A DNA stretch of 64,000 nt from Bacillus benzoevorans (GCF_014207535.1 NZ_JACHGK010000001.1:1-64000); one strand, 5' to 3'; shown: positions 44,581 to 53,464, counted from the stretch's first letter. The notes: generated by a model from the letters alone, not told the origin. Program-made: numbers and translations.

Positions 44581-45132
44581 AAGTTTCACCTTATCTGCCC
44601 ATTGGCGTGCCAGCATTCCGAAAACAGCTAAATCATGGAAATGGTCATAAAGAAATTCACCGTCCCGGATCACGCCCTCCAAGACAAAACCGAGCCGTTC
44701 TGGAATGGCTCTGCTTTTATGGTTGAAAACACCGCAGCGGATCTCAACACGGTTTAAGTACAAATGAGAAAAAAGATAGTGGAGTAATGCCTTTACAGCC
44801 CTTGTCATAATTCCATAACCTTCAAATTCCTTACCCAAATAATAGCCAATTGTTGTTTGCTTATTATACCAGTCAATAAAGTGAAGACCTATCACTCCGG
44901 CTAATTTTCCTCTAAAACGGATGCCCGCATGAAATCCATTGTTGTTTGCATATTGTTTTAACCATTCCGGAATGATTGTATGATATTGGAGGGGAGAGAC
45001 CATGCTGTCTACCCATGGAAGCCATTGACGCAAATGTGACCGATTCCTTTGCACCAGCCCAAAAAGCTCCGTACTATCCTGAATCTGAAGCAGATGTAAT
45101 TCGATTTCATGATCTACCTTTAACGTGAACAT
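44575..45132 (-). CDS. GNAT family N-acetyltransferase (RimJ/RimL type)
   Basis: A 185-residue acetyltransferase with the RimL-like core: acetyl-CoA loop region GYYLGKEFEGYGIMTRAVKAL (cited as GYYLGKEFEGYGIMT, about 96-110), followed by NRVEIRCGVFNHKSRAIPERLGF. The usual N-K-x-S-x-R motif is kept as NHKSRAI. It modifies an amine on a protein or small molecule, target unknown. The stop codon sits within a strong hairpin. Confidence 0.86.
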   Translation of the reverse strand: MFTLKVDHEIELHLLQIQDSTELFGLVQRNRSHLRQWLPWVDSMVSPLQYHTIIPEWLKQYANNNGFHAGIRFRGKLAGVIGLHFIDWYNKQTTIGYYLGKEFEGYGIMTRAVKALLHYLFSHLYLNRVEIRCGVFNHKSRAIPERLGFVLEGVIRDGEFLYDHFHDLAVFGMLARQWADKVKLP

Positions 45133-45200
45133 GCCTATCTCCCCTTTGATCCCCCTCTTAACAGGCAGCGCGGCTATCCTTTCATGAGGGGAATTTTACC

Positions 45201-46079
45201 TCATCCTGTCTCTGTCTGATAAGGTTCAATATGAATCATGACTATAGAAACACGGTGTTTTTTATCAAGCTGTTCTTCAATATTTTCTGTAATCTCATGA
45301 CTTTCGACCACATTTAGGTCTGGATCGACACTGATAGTGGCTTCGACAAGAATCTGGTTTCCCTGTGTCCTGGCTTTGACTGTGGATACTTTTAAAACAC
45401 CGGGTGCCTCGATAATCGTTTGTTCAATGCCAGACAAGAGAGCTGTGTCGATTCCATCTGTCAAAGTATGAGCGTTATCTCGGAAAATGTCCCAGGCTGT
45501 TTTGCAAATAATCACGCCAACAATGATCGCAGCTATTGTATCGAGAAAAGGAAAACCAAATTGTGTGCCGATAATGCCAATAAATGCGCCGATACTGACA
45601 AATGCGTCAGAACGGTTATCATATGCGGCAGCTTTAATAGACGGGCTGTTGATTATTCTGCCTAATTTCAGATTGTATAAATAGACAAAATACATAATCA
45701 TTGCACATGTTAAAGCTGTCCAAGCTGTCAGCATATCAGGTGTTTCTGTCTGGTTGGAAAAAAAACTTTCAACTCCGTCAATGATTACTTGGATTCCGAC
45801 AGTAAGCATAATAAATGCAGCGATAAGTGAAGCAATCGATTCGGCTCGGTAGTGTCCGTATGAATGATTCTCATCCGGCGGCTTTTGTGAAATTCTTAGT
45901 CCAATTAGGATGGCGATAGATGAGACCACATCGGTCGTATTATTTAAACCATCTGCCATCAGTCCTTCAGACTGTCCAAAATGACCAATTACAAGCTTAA
46001 CTATTGCTAAAAAGATATAAGCGAAAATACTAAGCCATGCACCTTTTTCCCCCATTTTTAATTGGGCTTCTGTTTCCAT
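45201..46079 (-). CDS. cation diffusion facilitator (CDF) family transporter
   Basis: A 292-residue CDF-family antiporter with six spans and a C-terminal ferredoxin-like cytosolic domain. Metal site residues appear in GLMADGLNNTTDVVSS and YDNRSDAFVS. The D-x-x-x-D in transmembrane helix 2 is replaced by N-x-x-x-D, a pattern found in manganese-type members such as B. subtilis MneP/MneS, so Mn2+ efflux is plausible. The start at 46079 has GGGGGAG 6 bases upstream; an ATG at 46109 is upstream of that. Confidence 0.88.
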   Translation of the reverse strand: METEAQLKMGEKGAWLSIFAYIFLAIVKLVIGHFGQSEGLMADGLNNTTDVVSSIAILIGLRISQKPPDENHSYGHYRAESIASLIAAFIMLTVGIQVIIDGVESFFSNQTETPDMLTAWTALTCAMIMYFVYLYNLKLGRIINSPSIKAAAYDNRSDAFVSIGAFIGIIGTQFGFPFLDTIAAIIVGVIICKTAWDIFRDNAHTLTDGIDTALLSGIEQTIIEAPGVLKVSTVKARTQGNQILVEATISVDPDLNVVESHEITENIEEQLDKKHRVSIVMIHIEPYQTETG

Positions 46080-46474
46080 TCTGTTCTCCCCCAAAACGCT
46101 TCCATTCAATATTTAAGAAAAAATGCCTTGTCTAATGCGGTTTTCTTTATCTTTACCTTATCAAATAGACGTCTAGTGGGTCTATACAAACATTTTCGCG
46201 TGAATACATGTCTATTGAATGAATGAAACAAAGTTTCTTTAGGGAAAAAACATAAACACTATAATTATATTGTAAAAATATTTCATTTTATTCTTAAATA
46301 TCTAAACCGGAGAATACAAGCATGTAACCTGTTTCTTTATGTGTTAAATATTGCAATGAGATATAAAAGTGTCACAAAAAATTGCGAATTGAGTCAATGA
46401 AAAGCAGTTTTTCTATGTTAATTTTGAAATAGTAATGTGAGGTAAAAATGTTTTTGAAAGGGAGTGCTCCTATC
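46080..46474. other. intergenic region, little recognised
   Basis: About 400 bp of AT-rich DNA between the CDF gene and a small membrane peptide gene. TAGACGTCTA (about 46167) is a 10-bp palindrome next to the CDF start and could be an operator. Otherwise no gene or known RNA. Confidence 0.4.
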
Positions 46475-46561
46475 ATGGAATCATTAACAGTTACTTTGGC
46501 AATTGCAAGTATTATGGTACTCGGATATTATATTGTAGGTACATTACTGCAACGGGATTAA
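46475..46561 (+). CDS. small membrane peptide, 28 aa
   Basis: MESLTVTLAIASIMVLGYYI followed by VGTLLQRD: one membrane span over nearly the whole length with a short charged tail. It is preceded by AAAGGGAG at good spacing and followed by a strong terminator, so it is probably expressed. No family recognised; may be a spore- or stress-related small protein given the neighbouring SASP gene, which is a guess. Confidence 0.6.
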   Translation: MESLTVTLAIASIMVLGYYIVGTLLQRD

Positions 46562-46582
46562 TTTGTAACCGCAATCATTAAG

Positions 46583-46608
46583 AGAGCCCCCAAAGGAATG
46601 GGGGCTCT
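46583..46608 (+). terminator. terminator after the 28-aa peptide gene
   Basis: AGAGCCCCC, 8-base loop, GGGGGCTCT. Perfect 9-bp GC-rich stem. Confidence 0.85.
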
Positions 46609-46647
46609 ATCCATATACTATTAAATTTTCCTTGAAAAAAGACTGCC

Positions 46648-46848
46648 TTATCGTGTACCGCCAAGCTGCTGTTCAGCCATTTGAACAAGGCGCTTCGTAA
46701 TTTCTCCTCCAACTGAACCGTTTGCACGAGATGTTGTGTCTCCTCCAAGGTTTACCCCAAACTCATTCGCAATTTCATATTTCATTTGATCTAAAGCTTG
46801 TTGTACTCCTGGAACTAGTAATTGGTTTGAAGAATTGTTGTTTGGCAT
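46648..46848 (-). CDS. alpha/beta-type small acid-soluble spore protein
   Basis: A 66-residue SASP that coats and protects spore DNA. Both family signatures are present: KYEIANEFGVNLGGDTTSRANGSVGGEI (cited as KYEIANEFGV and TSRANGSVGGEITKRLV). The GPR protease site lies at E-I/F-GV. The start is preceded by GAAGGAGAG. Expected to be under sigma-G in the forespore; I could not place a clear promoter. Confidence 0.95.
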   Translation of the reverse strand: MPNNNSSNQLLVPGVQQALDQMKYEIANEFGVNLGGDTTSRANGSVGGEITKRLVQMAEQQLGGTR

Positions 46849-47133
46849 TGATGCACACTCTCCTTCAGTAATTTTTTTTTTGGTGGACTATTTTGGAATT
46901 GAACCAAATTGATTGATACGAATCAAGCTGCCATGCATAGTCCTTACATTTTACAAAGATTACCTCATAATCCTTTGCGTTTCGGTTAAACTATTGTAGT
47001 GAGTTTATTTGCTGCTGTTTTCTCCTTTGTACTCTCTATTATGGAGAAAATCCTGAATGATATGCACAATTAGGCGAAGGTAAATATTAACAACTTTTAT
47101 ATGTTATTTATCATTTAAAAGGAGGCGCATTTG

Positions 47134-47376
47134 ATGGGGATTTGTCCGGTATGTAATGGATTTCAGCAACTTAAATTAAGCTGTCCAGCTTGTAGTCAAA
47201 CCATCGAAGATAAGGGAAGAATCATGGATTATTTTGACGATTATAGTCCATATATGCAAATTGATCAAATGAAGCTTGAAGACGGGTATCCCGATGATTA
47301 TGAAAGAAGACTATGCCCCCATTTTTTGAAATGCAGCCATTGCGGATATGAAATCACTTTTCTTGTTAAGGAATAA
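47134..47376 (+). CDS. small zinc-ribbon-like protein, 80 aa
   Basis: An 80-residue protein with three cysteine pairs: CPVC, CPAC (residues about 4-22) and CPHFLKCSHC (about 62-71), a zinc-ribbon layout. The middle is acidic and aromatic (DYFDDYSPYMQ). The start is the ATG at 47134 with AGGAGG 8 bases upstream. It resembles uncharacterised Bacillus proteins near the yhe genes; function unknown, possibly protein or nucleic acid contacts. Confidence 0.75.
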   Translation: MGICPVCNGFQQLKLSCPACSQTIEDKGRIMDYFDDYSPYMQIDQMKLEDGYPDDYERRLCPHFLKCSHCGYEITFLVKE

Positions 47377-47387
47377 CCAAAAACGAA

Positions 47388-47425
47388 CAAAGTGTCTGAA
47401 GCTTTCATTCTGTTCAGACACTTTG
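47388..47425. terminator. terminator between the zinc-ribbon gene and the 55-aa gene
   Basis: CAAAGTGTCTGAA pairs with TTCAGACACTTTG around a 12-base loop. It sits between two convergent genes. T run weak. Confidence 0.65.
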
Positions 47426-47436
47426 CTGCTGGGATA

Positions 47437-47604
47437 TTAATTCTGATTTGGCGGTGTTTCACGTATAAGGTCACGAGCTTCTTCGATATTCGTATTGTCA
47501 GCGGCAGAATAAACCATACCGCCTGCTAAACCTTCATTAATCATTCGATCAACATCCATAAACAAATCATCTCGACCTTCAAACCGCGAATCTTTTTCCT
47601 TCAT
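47437..47604 (-). CDS. small acidic protein, 55 aa
   Basis: A 55-codon minus-strand gene: MKEKDSRFEGRDDLFMDVDR, then MINEGLAGGMVYSAADNTN and IEEARDLIRETPPNQN. It is acidic, soluble and has a strong ribosome binding site (AAAGGAGG 8 bases before the ATG). The residue pattern looks like a conserved small Bacillus protein, but I cannot name the family. It lies between convergent and divergent neighbours, so it is transcribed on its own. Confidence 0.72.
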   Translation of the reverse strand: MKEKDSRFEGRDDLFMDVDRMINEGLAGGMVYSAADNTNIEEARDLIRETPPNQN

Positions 47605-47800
47605 TTGTTAACCTCCTTTCAACATGCCTATAGAATAGAGTCTGTAATAAAGAAAAAGTCATACATTTCTTTATAATAAAATATTAGGGTATTATGAAAG
47701 TCTTTTTTGCATAAGGTGAAAAGGAATGGTTTGTTTTGGTAGTAATGAAACATAATGTCTGATACAGTTAAGTGAATTATGCAAAGGGAGTTGAACATTC

Positions 47801-48154
47801 GTGGCTGTAAATTTACATGATAGCGCCTATGAAATGGAAAAGGCAATACGGAATAGTGATGAATATCAAACACTTAGGAGATTATATGAAGAAGTGAATG
47901 CCGATCCATCTGCAAAGCAAATGTTTGAAAACTTCCGCCAGATGCAGATGCAGATGCAGCAGAGGCAAATGATGGGGCAGGAAATCACCCAGCAGGAAGT
48001 AGAACAGGCGCAGCAGATAGTGGCACTTGTTCAGCAGCATCCGAAAATTTCGCAGTTGATGGAAGCTGAGCAGCGTATGAGTATGATTATTGCAGAATTA
48101 AATAAAATTATCCTTAAACCGCTTGAAGAACTCTACGGTCCTATGATGGGTTAA
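47801..48154 (+). CDS. yheA: YheA/YlbF-like protein
   Basis: A 117-residue helical protein of the YlbF/YmcA-like family, matching B. subtilis YheA. A glutamine- and methionine-rich helix (QMQMQMQQRQMMGQE, about 47-61) is notable. Family members YlbF and YmcA support RNase Y complexes and biofilm or competence control, but YheA itself is not assigned. The start is GTG with AAAGGGAG about 10 bases upstream. Confidence 0.88.
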   Translation: MAVNLHDSAYEMEKAIRNSDEYQTLRRLYEEVNADPSAKQMFENFRQMQMQMQQRQMMGQEITQQEVEQAQQIVALVQQHPKISQLMEAEQRMSMIIAELNKIILKPLEELYGPMMG

Positions 48155-48250
48155 AAATGATGGCAGGGGCCGCCCTGTAAGGTATCAGGAATTCACAATA
48201 TATCTATATCCAATGCTTAAATTGCAAAGTGATAGTAGATACAGTATTGT

Positions 48251-48263
48251 GGTGCCTGGTACC
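48251..48263. repeat. GGTGCC palindrome, copy 2
   Basis: GGTGCCTGGTACC, an imperfect version of the palindrome at 22748. It lies in the gap between yheA and the YhaX-like gene. Confidence 0.4.
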
Positions 48264-48373
48264 TTTTGTTTTTAGGGCTGTGTTTGTCCTTGGGAGGTAA
48301 GTTCTATTCATTCGTTGTCTTTCATAATACTAATGTATAGGGTTCACAACACCGAGACTAGGAGGCAAATTGG

Positions 48374-49240
48374 ATGATCTACAGAATGCTTGCCATCAAT
48401 ATTGATGGAACGCTCTTGCACACAAATGGAAGGATTCATAAAATAACGAAGGAAGCGATTGATTACGTTCAGAATAAGGGCATCTATGTAACCCTCGTTA
48501 CATCCAGGACATTCGCTTCCGCAAGCAAAGTAGCGAAGGCACTGAAACTGGATTCGCTCCTTATCACACATGGGGGCGGGTATATTGCAAAGGAAGCAGG
48601 AAGACCTGCATATGAGAAAAAGCTTGAGCCTCATACAACATATGATATTGTTCGTCTCCTCGAAGGATTTCCCTGCCAAATCCGGCTCGTACATGAAAAT
48701 TTCTCTTTGGCCAACAAATATAAACTGCAGCATAATCTGCTGGCCAAAACTGTATTTACTTCAAATGATCCCATATTCTACTCGCAGCAATTTGTTGATT
48801 CGATTGGTGATACTGTTGTAGATGAACCGGCAAATCCACTTACTATTGAGGCGTATTTCGAAAATAAGGATGATTTATCCGATGTAAAAGATGCGATTCA
48901 AAATATGTTTCATGAAGTGGACTGCCTTAAAATAAATGATTTCCGTTTAGACATTATACCTGCAGATGTGTCAAAGTGGAGCGGCTTGCTCTATTTAGCA
49001 GGAAGACTCGGTATTTCGCGAAATCAAATTGTTTGTATCGGTGATGATTATGATGATATTGAAATGATTGAAGGCTCCGGTCTTGGTGTAGCAATGGGAA
49101 ATGCACCGGTTGAGGTAAAAAGAGCGGCAGACTGGGTCACCCGTTCGCAAAATCAAAAGGGTGTTGCATATATGGTGAAGGAACATTTCCGCAAACAGCA
49201 GCCGATTCAGTTTTTAAGAAAGATGAATATTATTAAATAA
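48374..49240 (+). CDS. YhaX-like HAD superfamily (Cof type) protein with altered active site
   Basis: A 288-residue HAD-IIB (Cof-type) protein, in the position and with the length of B. subtilis YhaX. Motif I normally reads D-x-D-G-T, where the first aspartate is the nucleophile. Here it is N-I-D-G-T (Asn9, Asp11). Motif IV (GDDYDDIEMI, about 228-237) is intact. Loss of the nucleophile predicts weak or no phosphatase activity, unless another residue acts. GGAGGC precedes the start. Adjacent to hemZ, as in B. subtilis. Confidence 0.88.
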   Translation: MIYRMLAINIDGTLLHTNGRIHKITKEAIDYVQNKGIYVTLVTSRTFASASKVAKALKLDSLLITHGGGYIAKEAGRPAYEKKLEPHTTYDIVRLLEGFPCQIRLVHENFSLANKYKLQHNLLAKTVFTSNDPIFYSQQFVDSIGDTVVDEPANPLTIEAYFENKDDLSDVKDAIQNMFHEVDCLKINDFRLDIIPADVSKWSGLLYLAGRLGISRNQIVCIGDDYDDIEMIEGSGLGVAMGNAPVEVKRAADWVTRSQNQKGVAYMVKEHFRKQQPIQFLRKMNIIK

Positions 49241-49255
49241 AATAGAGGATGAAAG

Positions 49256-49296
49256 AAAAAGCTTCGGGTGGACCGTATCCGCTTCCGGGCTTTTTT
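49256..49296 (+). terminator. terminator after the YhaX-like gene
   Basis: AAAAAGC.TTC.GG pairs with CCG..GGCTTTTTT, followed by T's. The stem is imperfect but ends in a good T run. Confidence 0.7.
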
Positions 49297-49383
49297 GCTT
49301 GTAGTGCAGTCCACTGTGCATTCATTGACCGAAATATGCCGATTTTGTAAACTATTTATAGTAAATTGAAAAGGTGATTTAGT

Positions 49384-50877
49384 TTGTATATATCTGTATC
49401 AGGATTAGAGGACGAACGGTTTATCCGTCCGCTTCAGCTTAATGCTAATTTATTTTTTGAGGAAACAAGTGTTGTATTTGCAGAAAAGGAGGATGCGGAA
49501 TTAAACTTGAAGTTTGCCCTTGCCGTTGATCCCTCCTCTGCTGAAATCAAGGGAGTGCTGACGGATCAGGGTGGGCAGGAACTTTTCTCGGAGTATAAAG
49601 CGCAGCTTCCAGCAATAGGTGAAAAAGACCGCTTTAAGCAAATAAAAAACGCCGTTGTACGGGTTCAATTACTCCTGCTGGAAGAATGGACAGGGATTAC
49701 GCAAAAGTGGGGGATTTTGAACGGAGTACGGCCGACTAAACTGCTGCACCGGAAAATGCAGGAAAAAGTGGATAGAGAAATTGCCCACCAGGGGCTTCAT
49801 GAAAAATATTTGATATCAAGGGAAAAAATTGCGTTAATGCAGGAAATCGTGGACCGGCAATTAAAAGCTGTCCCTGATTTATATGAGTTGAAAAAAGAAG
49901 TAAGTATCTATATTGGGATTCCCTTCTGTCCGACAAAATGCGCCTATTGTACATTTCCTGCCTATGCAATTAATGGCAGACAGGGATCAGTAGATTCCTT
50001 CTTGGGCGGGCTTCATTATGAAATGAGAAAGGTTGGGAATTGGTTAAAGGAGCATAATGTTAAGATAACGACCGTTTATTTTGGCGGCGGGACACCGACA
50101 AGTATTACAGCAGAAGAAATGGATTTACTCTATGAGGAAATGCATCAATCATTTCCCAATGTAGAGAAAATCAGAGAAATAACGGTAGAAGCAGGAAGAC
50201 CTGACACGATTACTCCCGAAAAATTGAAAGTGATGCAGAAGTGGGGAATTGATCGAATCAGCGTGAATCCGCAATCCTTTATTCAAGAAACGCTGAAGGC
50301 GATTGGCCGGCATCATACTGTTGTGGAAACGAAAGAGAAATTTCAGCTTGCGCGTGATATGGGGATGAACAATATCAATATGGATTTGATTATTGGTTTG
50401 CCGGGAGAGGGACTGCCGGAGTTCACCTATACCTTAGATGAAATCGAAAAGCTGATGCCGGAGTCGTTGACTGTCCACACTTTGTCGTTTAAACGGGCAT
50501 CGGAAATGACAAAACATAAGGAGAAATATAAAGTTGCCGATCGGAATGAAATCGGAAAGATGATGGATTTAGCGGAAGCATGGACGAAAACACATGGCTA
50601 TTTTCCTTATTATTTATACAGACAGAAGAATATACTGGGAAATCTCGAAAATGTCGGTTACACGCTCGAGGGACAGGAAAGTATCTATAATATCATGATC
50701 ATGGAAGAACAACAGACCATTTTGGGTCTTGGCTGCGGGGCATCTAGTAAATTTATTCATCCTGAAACAGGGGAAATTACTCATTTCGCCAACCCAAAGG
50801 ATCCAAAATCTTATCATGATTCCTATGAACATTATGCTGATAAAAAAATCAAGGTGCTCACTGAAATTTTTGGGTAA
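49384..50877 (+). CDS. hemZ: HemZ, coproporphyrinogen III dehydrogenase-like radical SAM protein
   Basis: A 497-residue radical SAM protein of the HemN/HemZ group. The 4Fe-4S motif CPTKCAYC is at Cys182, Cys186 and Cys189 (CxxxCxxC). It follows a roughly 170-residue N-terminal extension typical of HemZ. It acts, or is thought to act, in oxygen-independent haem synthesis; B. subtilis HemZ is linked to anaerobic growth. The start is TTG after GGTGA. It follows the YhaX-like gene as in B. subtilis. Confidence 0.93.
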   Translation: MYISVSGLEDERFIRPLQLNANLFFEETSVVFAEKEDAELNLKFALAVDPSSAEIKGVLTDQGGQELFSEYKAQLPAIGEKDRFKQIKNAVVRVQLLLLEEWTGITQKWGILNGVRPTKLLHRKMQEKVDREIAHQGLHEKYLISREKIALMQEIVDRQLKAVPDLYELKKEVSIYIGIPFCPTKCAYCTFPAYAINGRQGSVDSFLGGLHYEMRKVGNWLKEHNVKITTVYFGGGTPTSITAEEMDLLYEEMHQSFPNVEKIREITVEAGRPDTITPEKLKVMQKWGIDRISVNPQSFIQETLKAIGRHHTVVETKEKFQLARDMGMNNINMDLIIGLPGEGLPEFTYTLDEIEKLMPESLTVHTLSFKRASEMTKHKEKYKVADRNEIGKMMDLAEAWTKTHGYFPYYLYRQKNILGNLENVGYTLEGQESIYNIMIMEEQQTILGLGCGASSKFIHPETGEITHFANPKDPKSYHDSYEHYADKKIKVLTEIFG

Positions 50878-50892
50878 AAATAATGAATGCTG

Positions 50893-50950
50893 CAGGCTGC
50901 CGTACTGGAATTGGTGTGAGCAATTCCAAGGGCAGCCTTGTTCCTTTTTT
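50893..50950 (+). terminator. terminator after hemZ
   Basis: AGGCTGCC..GGAATTG pairs with CAATTCC..GGCAGCCT, followed by a T run. The T run overlaps the target site of the MITE-like element. Confidence 0.8.
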
Positions 50951-51149
50951 TGTATAGGCTCTGTTAAACTTGGTTGTTGATTTCCGTTCCAAGCACTTCG
51001 CTTTCCGCGGGCGACCGCCGAGCCTCCTCGCCACTTCGTGCCTGCGGGGTCTCGTCTGTCTCGCTGTTCCCGCAGGAGTCTTCGTGCCTTCCACTCCAAT
51101 CAACAAAGTCCTCCAAAATCAACATTGACCTTTAACACAGCCTTTGTAT
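50950..51149. mobile_element. MITE-like element with terminal inverted repeats and target duplication
   Basis: The element (50956-51143, 188 bp) begins AGGCTCTGTTAAA and ends in the reverse complement of AGGCTGTGTTAAA. It is flanked by a 6-bp direct repeat, TTGTAT (50950-50955 and 51144-51149). The inside is GC-rich and palindromic: TTGATTTCCGTTCCA... near the left and ...CTCCAATCAAC near the right, with CTTTCCGCGGGCG and CCCGCAGGAGTC between. It has no coding capacity. Similar palindromic intergenic elements are widespread in Bacillaceae (recollection). It looks like a non-autonomous transposable element. Confidence 0.75.
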
Positions 51150-51236
51150 AAAATGACATATTGTGTAATTTGTTTTGCGAATATTGGAACCTTTCCCGTC
51201 TGAAATCGTAAAGAAGGAGACAAAGGAGGCGGAATG

Positions 51237-52136
51237 ATGGTATTAGAATTGAAAGAGGTAACAAAGCGCTTCGGCAGCTTTACTGCTGTCGATCATCTAT
51301 CCTTAAAGATACCAGAAAAGGAAATCTTTGGGTTCCTTGGGGCGAATGGGTCCGGTAAGACGACGACGTTTAGAATGATTCTTGGACTTTTAAATCCAAG
51401 TACAGGAATCGTGACCTGGGATGGAGAGCCTGTCGATTATTCGATCAGCCCGATCATTGGATACCTGCCTGAAGAAAGAGGCTTATACCCGAAACTAAAG
51501 GTGAATGAGCAAATGGTTTATTTGGCCAAGCTTCGCGGAATGGCAAAAAAAGAAGCGTTAAAGGAATTAGTATATTGGCTGGATCGCTTTAAAGTACCTG
51601 AATATGCAGGCAAAAAGGTAGAAGAGCTCTCGAAAGGCAATCAACAAAAGATTCAATTTATTGCCGCTGTGATTCATAAACCAAAGCTTCTGATCTTGGA
51701 TGAGCCATTCAGCGGTCTGGATCCGTTAAATGTTGAATTATTAAAGGATGCTGTATTAGAACTTAAGGAGAATGGCACAACGATTCTCTTTTCGAGCCAC
51801 CGGATGGAGCATGTTGAAGAGATGTGTGAGCATCTTTGCATATTACAAAAAGGCAAACCGGTCGTGCATGGTGCTTTAAAAGAAATAAAACGCGCCTACG
51901 GGAGGAAAAACCTCGTTATTCATGCTGATTTTTCCTTAGATGAAATGCTTCATTTTCCTGGAGTTACTCAGGGAAAACTAACTGCTGAAGGCATCTCACT
52001 GCAGATTAAAGAAGAAGCCGTGGCACAGCAAATCATCAACAGCATTGTCACTAAAGGTTTTATTTCTAAATTTGAACTGGAAGAACCATCTTTAAATGAT
52101 ATTTTTATCGAGAAAGTAGGTGCTTCTTATGAGTAG
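51237..52136 (+). CDS. yhaQ: ABC transporter ATP-binding protein (YhaQ)
   Basis: A 299-residue ATPase. Walker A is GANGSGKTT (about 35-43), the signature is LSKGNQQK and Walker B is LLILDEPFSGLD. The C-terminal extension is typical of NatA-type exporters. With YhaP downstream it forms an exporter; the substrate is unknown (Na+, drug or peptide exporters are all possible). Two in-frame ATGs lie at 51234 and 51237; the second fits AGGAGG better. It overlaps the yhaP start by eight bases. Confidence 0.93.
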   Translation: MVLELKEVTKRFGSFTAVDHLSLKIPEKEIFGFLGANGSGKTTTFRMILGLLNPSTGIVTWDGEPVDYSISPIIGYLPEERGLYPKLKVNEQMVYLAKLRGMAKKEALKELVYWLDRFKVPEYAGKKVEELSKGNQQKIQFIAAVIHKPKLLILDEPFSGLDPLNVELLKDAVLELKENGTTILFSSHRMEHVEEMCEHLCILQKGKPVVHGALKEIKRAYGRKNLVIHADFSLDEMLHFPGVTQGKLTAEGISLQIKEEAVAQQIINSIVTKGFISKFELEEPSLNDIFIEKVGASYE

Positions 52137-53382
52137 CTTTTGGACGATTCTTGTCCATACATATGTAAGCAAATTAAAAACAAAGTCCTTTATTTTGACG
52201 ACGATTATTACCGCACTTATCTTTATTGCTCTGACCAACATGACGAATATCATTGGCTATTTCAGCAAGGATGAAGCTGCGGATAAAATAGCTGTAATTG
52301 ATGAAACGGAGCAAATCTTTCCTCTGTTTGTGACGCAGATGAAATCGATAAACCCGGATCTGCAAATTGAAAAGTATAGCAAAACAGTGGCGGAGGCAGA
52401 GAATGAAGTAGCGGCTGAAAAATATGAAGGAGTGTTGATTCTTGATTTTGATCAAAATCATCTTCCGCAAGCCACATATAAATCATTAAATGTGGCTGAT
52501 TTTGTCTTGCCGGGTGCGTTAGAATCCGGAGTACAGCAAATAAAGGTTCAGCTCGCGGCCTCTCAATTACAGCTGACACCTGACCAATTGGCGAAAATCT
52601 ATGAGCCGCCCGTCTTTGAACGGGTGGCATTGAAAAAGAATGCAAAAACGCAGGAGGAATTAAGTGAGGCCCGCGGTTTGGTATATGTGTTATTGTTCCT
52701 CATTTACTTTGCTGTGGTAATGTATGCCAACATGATTGCCATGGAGGTGGCGACTGAGAAATCATCCCGGGTAATGGAAATTTTAATTTCCAGCGTTTCG
52801 CCGATTAAACAAATGTTTGGAAAAATTATCGGGATCGGCTTGTTAAGCTTAACGCAGCTGGTGCTTCTTTTAGGGGTTGGCTATTACTTTGTTAAACGAA
52901 ATCTTAAATCAATGGAAGGGGGATTTTTTGAATTTCTCGGATTTCAAAATATCCCTTTGTCCACGATAATTTATGCGGTGATCTTCTTCATCCTCGGTTA
53001 TTTTCTGTACGCTACGCTGGCCGCTTTGCTCGGGTCGTTAGTCAGCAGAATAGAAGATGTGCAGTCAATGATCACCCCGATGACCTTCGCTGTTGTGGCC
53101 GGCTTTATGATTGCGATGTTTGGTCTAAGTCAGCCTGATACGACCTTCATTACGGTTACATCGTATATCCCGTTTTTCACACCGATGCTGATGTTCATGA
53201 GGGTGGGGATGCTTAACTTGCCGGTATGGGAGCCGATTGCGGGGATTCTGATTCTCATCGTTTCGATTATCCTTCTTGCTGCTTTTGGGGCAAGAGTCTA
53301 CAAAGGCGGCGTCTTAATGTACGGAAAATCCAATTCGTTTAAAGATATAAAAAAAGCATTGCAGTTGACGAAAGATGAATAA
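52129..53382 (+). CDS. yhaP: ABC transporter permease (YhaP, ABC-2 type)
   Basis: A 417-residue permease. One span near the N-terminus (about 22-40) is followed by a large extracytoplasmic loop (about 45-190) and five C-terminal spans, a NatB/ABC-2 pattern. It is the membrane partner of YhaQ. The start is the ATG at 52129 behind TAGGTG; a GTG at 52120 is also in frame. A terminator follows. Confidence 0.92.
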   Translation: MSSFWTILVHTYVSKLKTKSFILTTIITALIFIALTNMTNIIGYFSKDEAADKIAVIDETEQIFPLFVTQMKSINPDLQIEKYSKTVAEAENEVAAEKYEGVLILDFDQNHLPQATYKSLNVADFVLPGALESGVQQIKVQLAASQLQLTPDQLAKIYEPPVFERVALKKNAKTQEELSEARGLVYVLLFLIYFAVVMYANMIAMEVATEKSSRVMEILISSVSPIKQMFGKIIGIGLLSLTQLVLLLGVGYYFVKRNLKSMEGGFFEFLGFQNIPLSTIIYAVIFFILGYFLYATLAALLGSLVSRIEDVQSMITPMTFAVVAGFMIAMFGLSQPDTTFITVTSYIPFFTPMLMFMRVGMLNLPVWEPIAGILILIVSIILLAAFGARVYKGGVLMYGKSNSFKDIKKALQLTKDE

Positions 53383-53408
53383 AAAAGAGTAATATACTAA
53401 ATTTCAGG

Positions 53409-53464
53409 AAACAGTCTCTCCTTTTGCGTCTATTTTTACTGTAAAAAGGAAAGACTGTTTTTTA
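53409..53464 (+). terminator. terminator after yhaP
   Basis: AAACAGTCT..CCTTTT pairs with AAAAGG..AGACTGTTT, followed by T's. Confidence 0.8.

Noticed and set aside
47936..47970. Repeated CAGATG/ATGCAG units in yheA as a microsatellite
   Set aside because: They lie in frame in a helical Gln/Met-rich part of the protein that is compatible with the family; no sign of expansion was seen.
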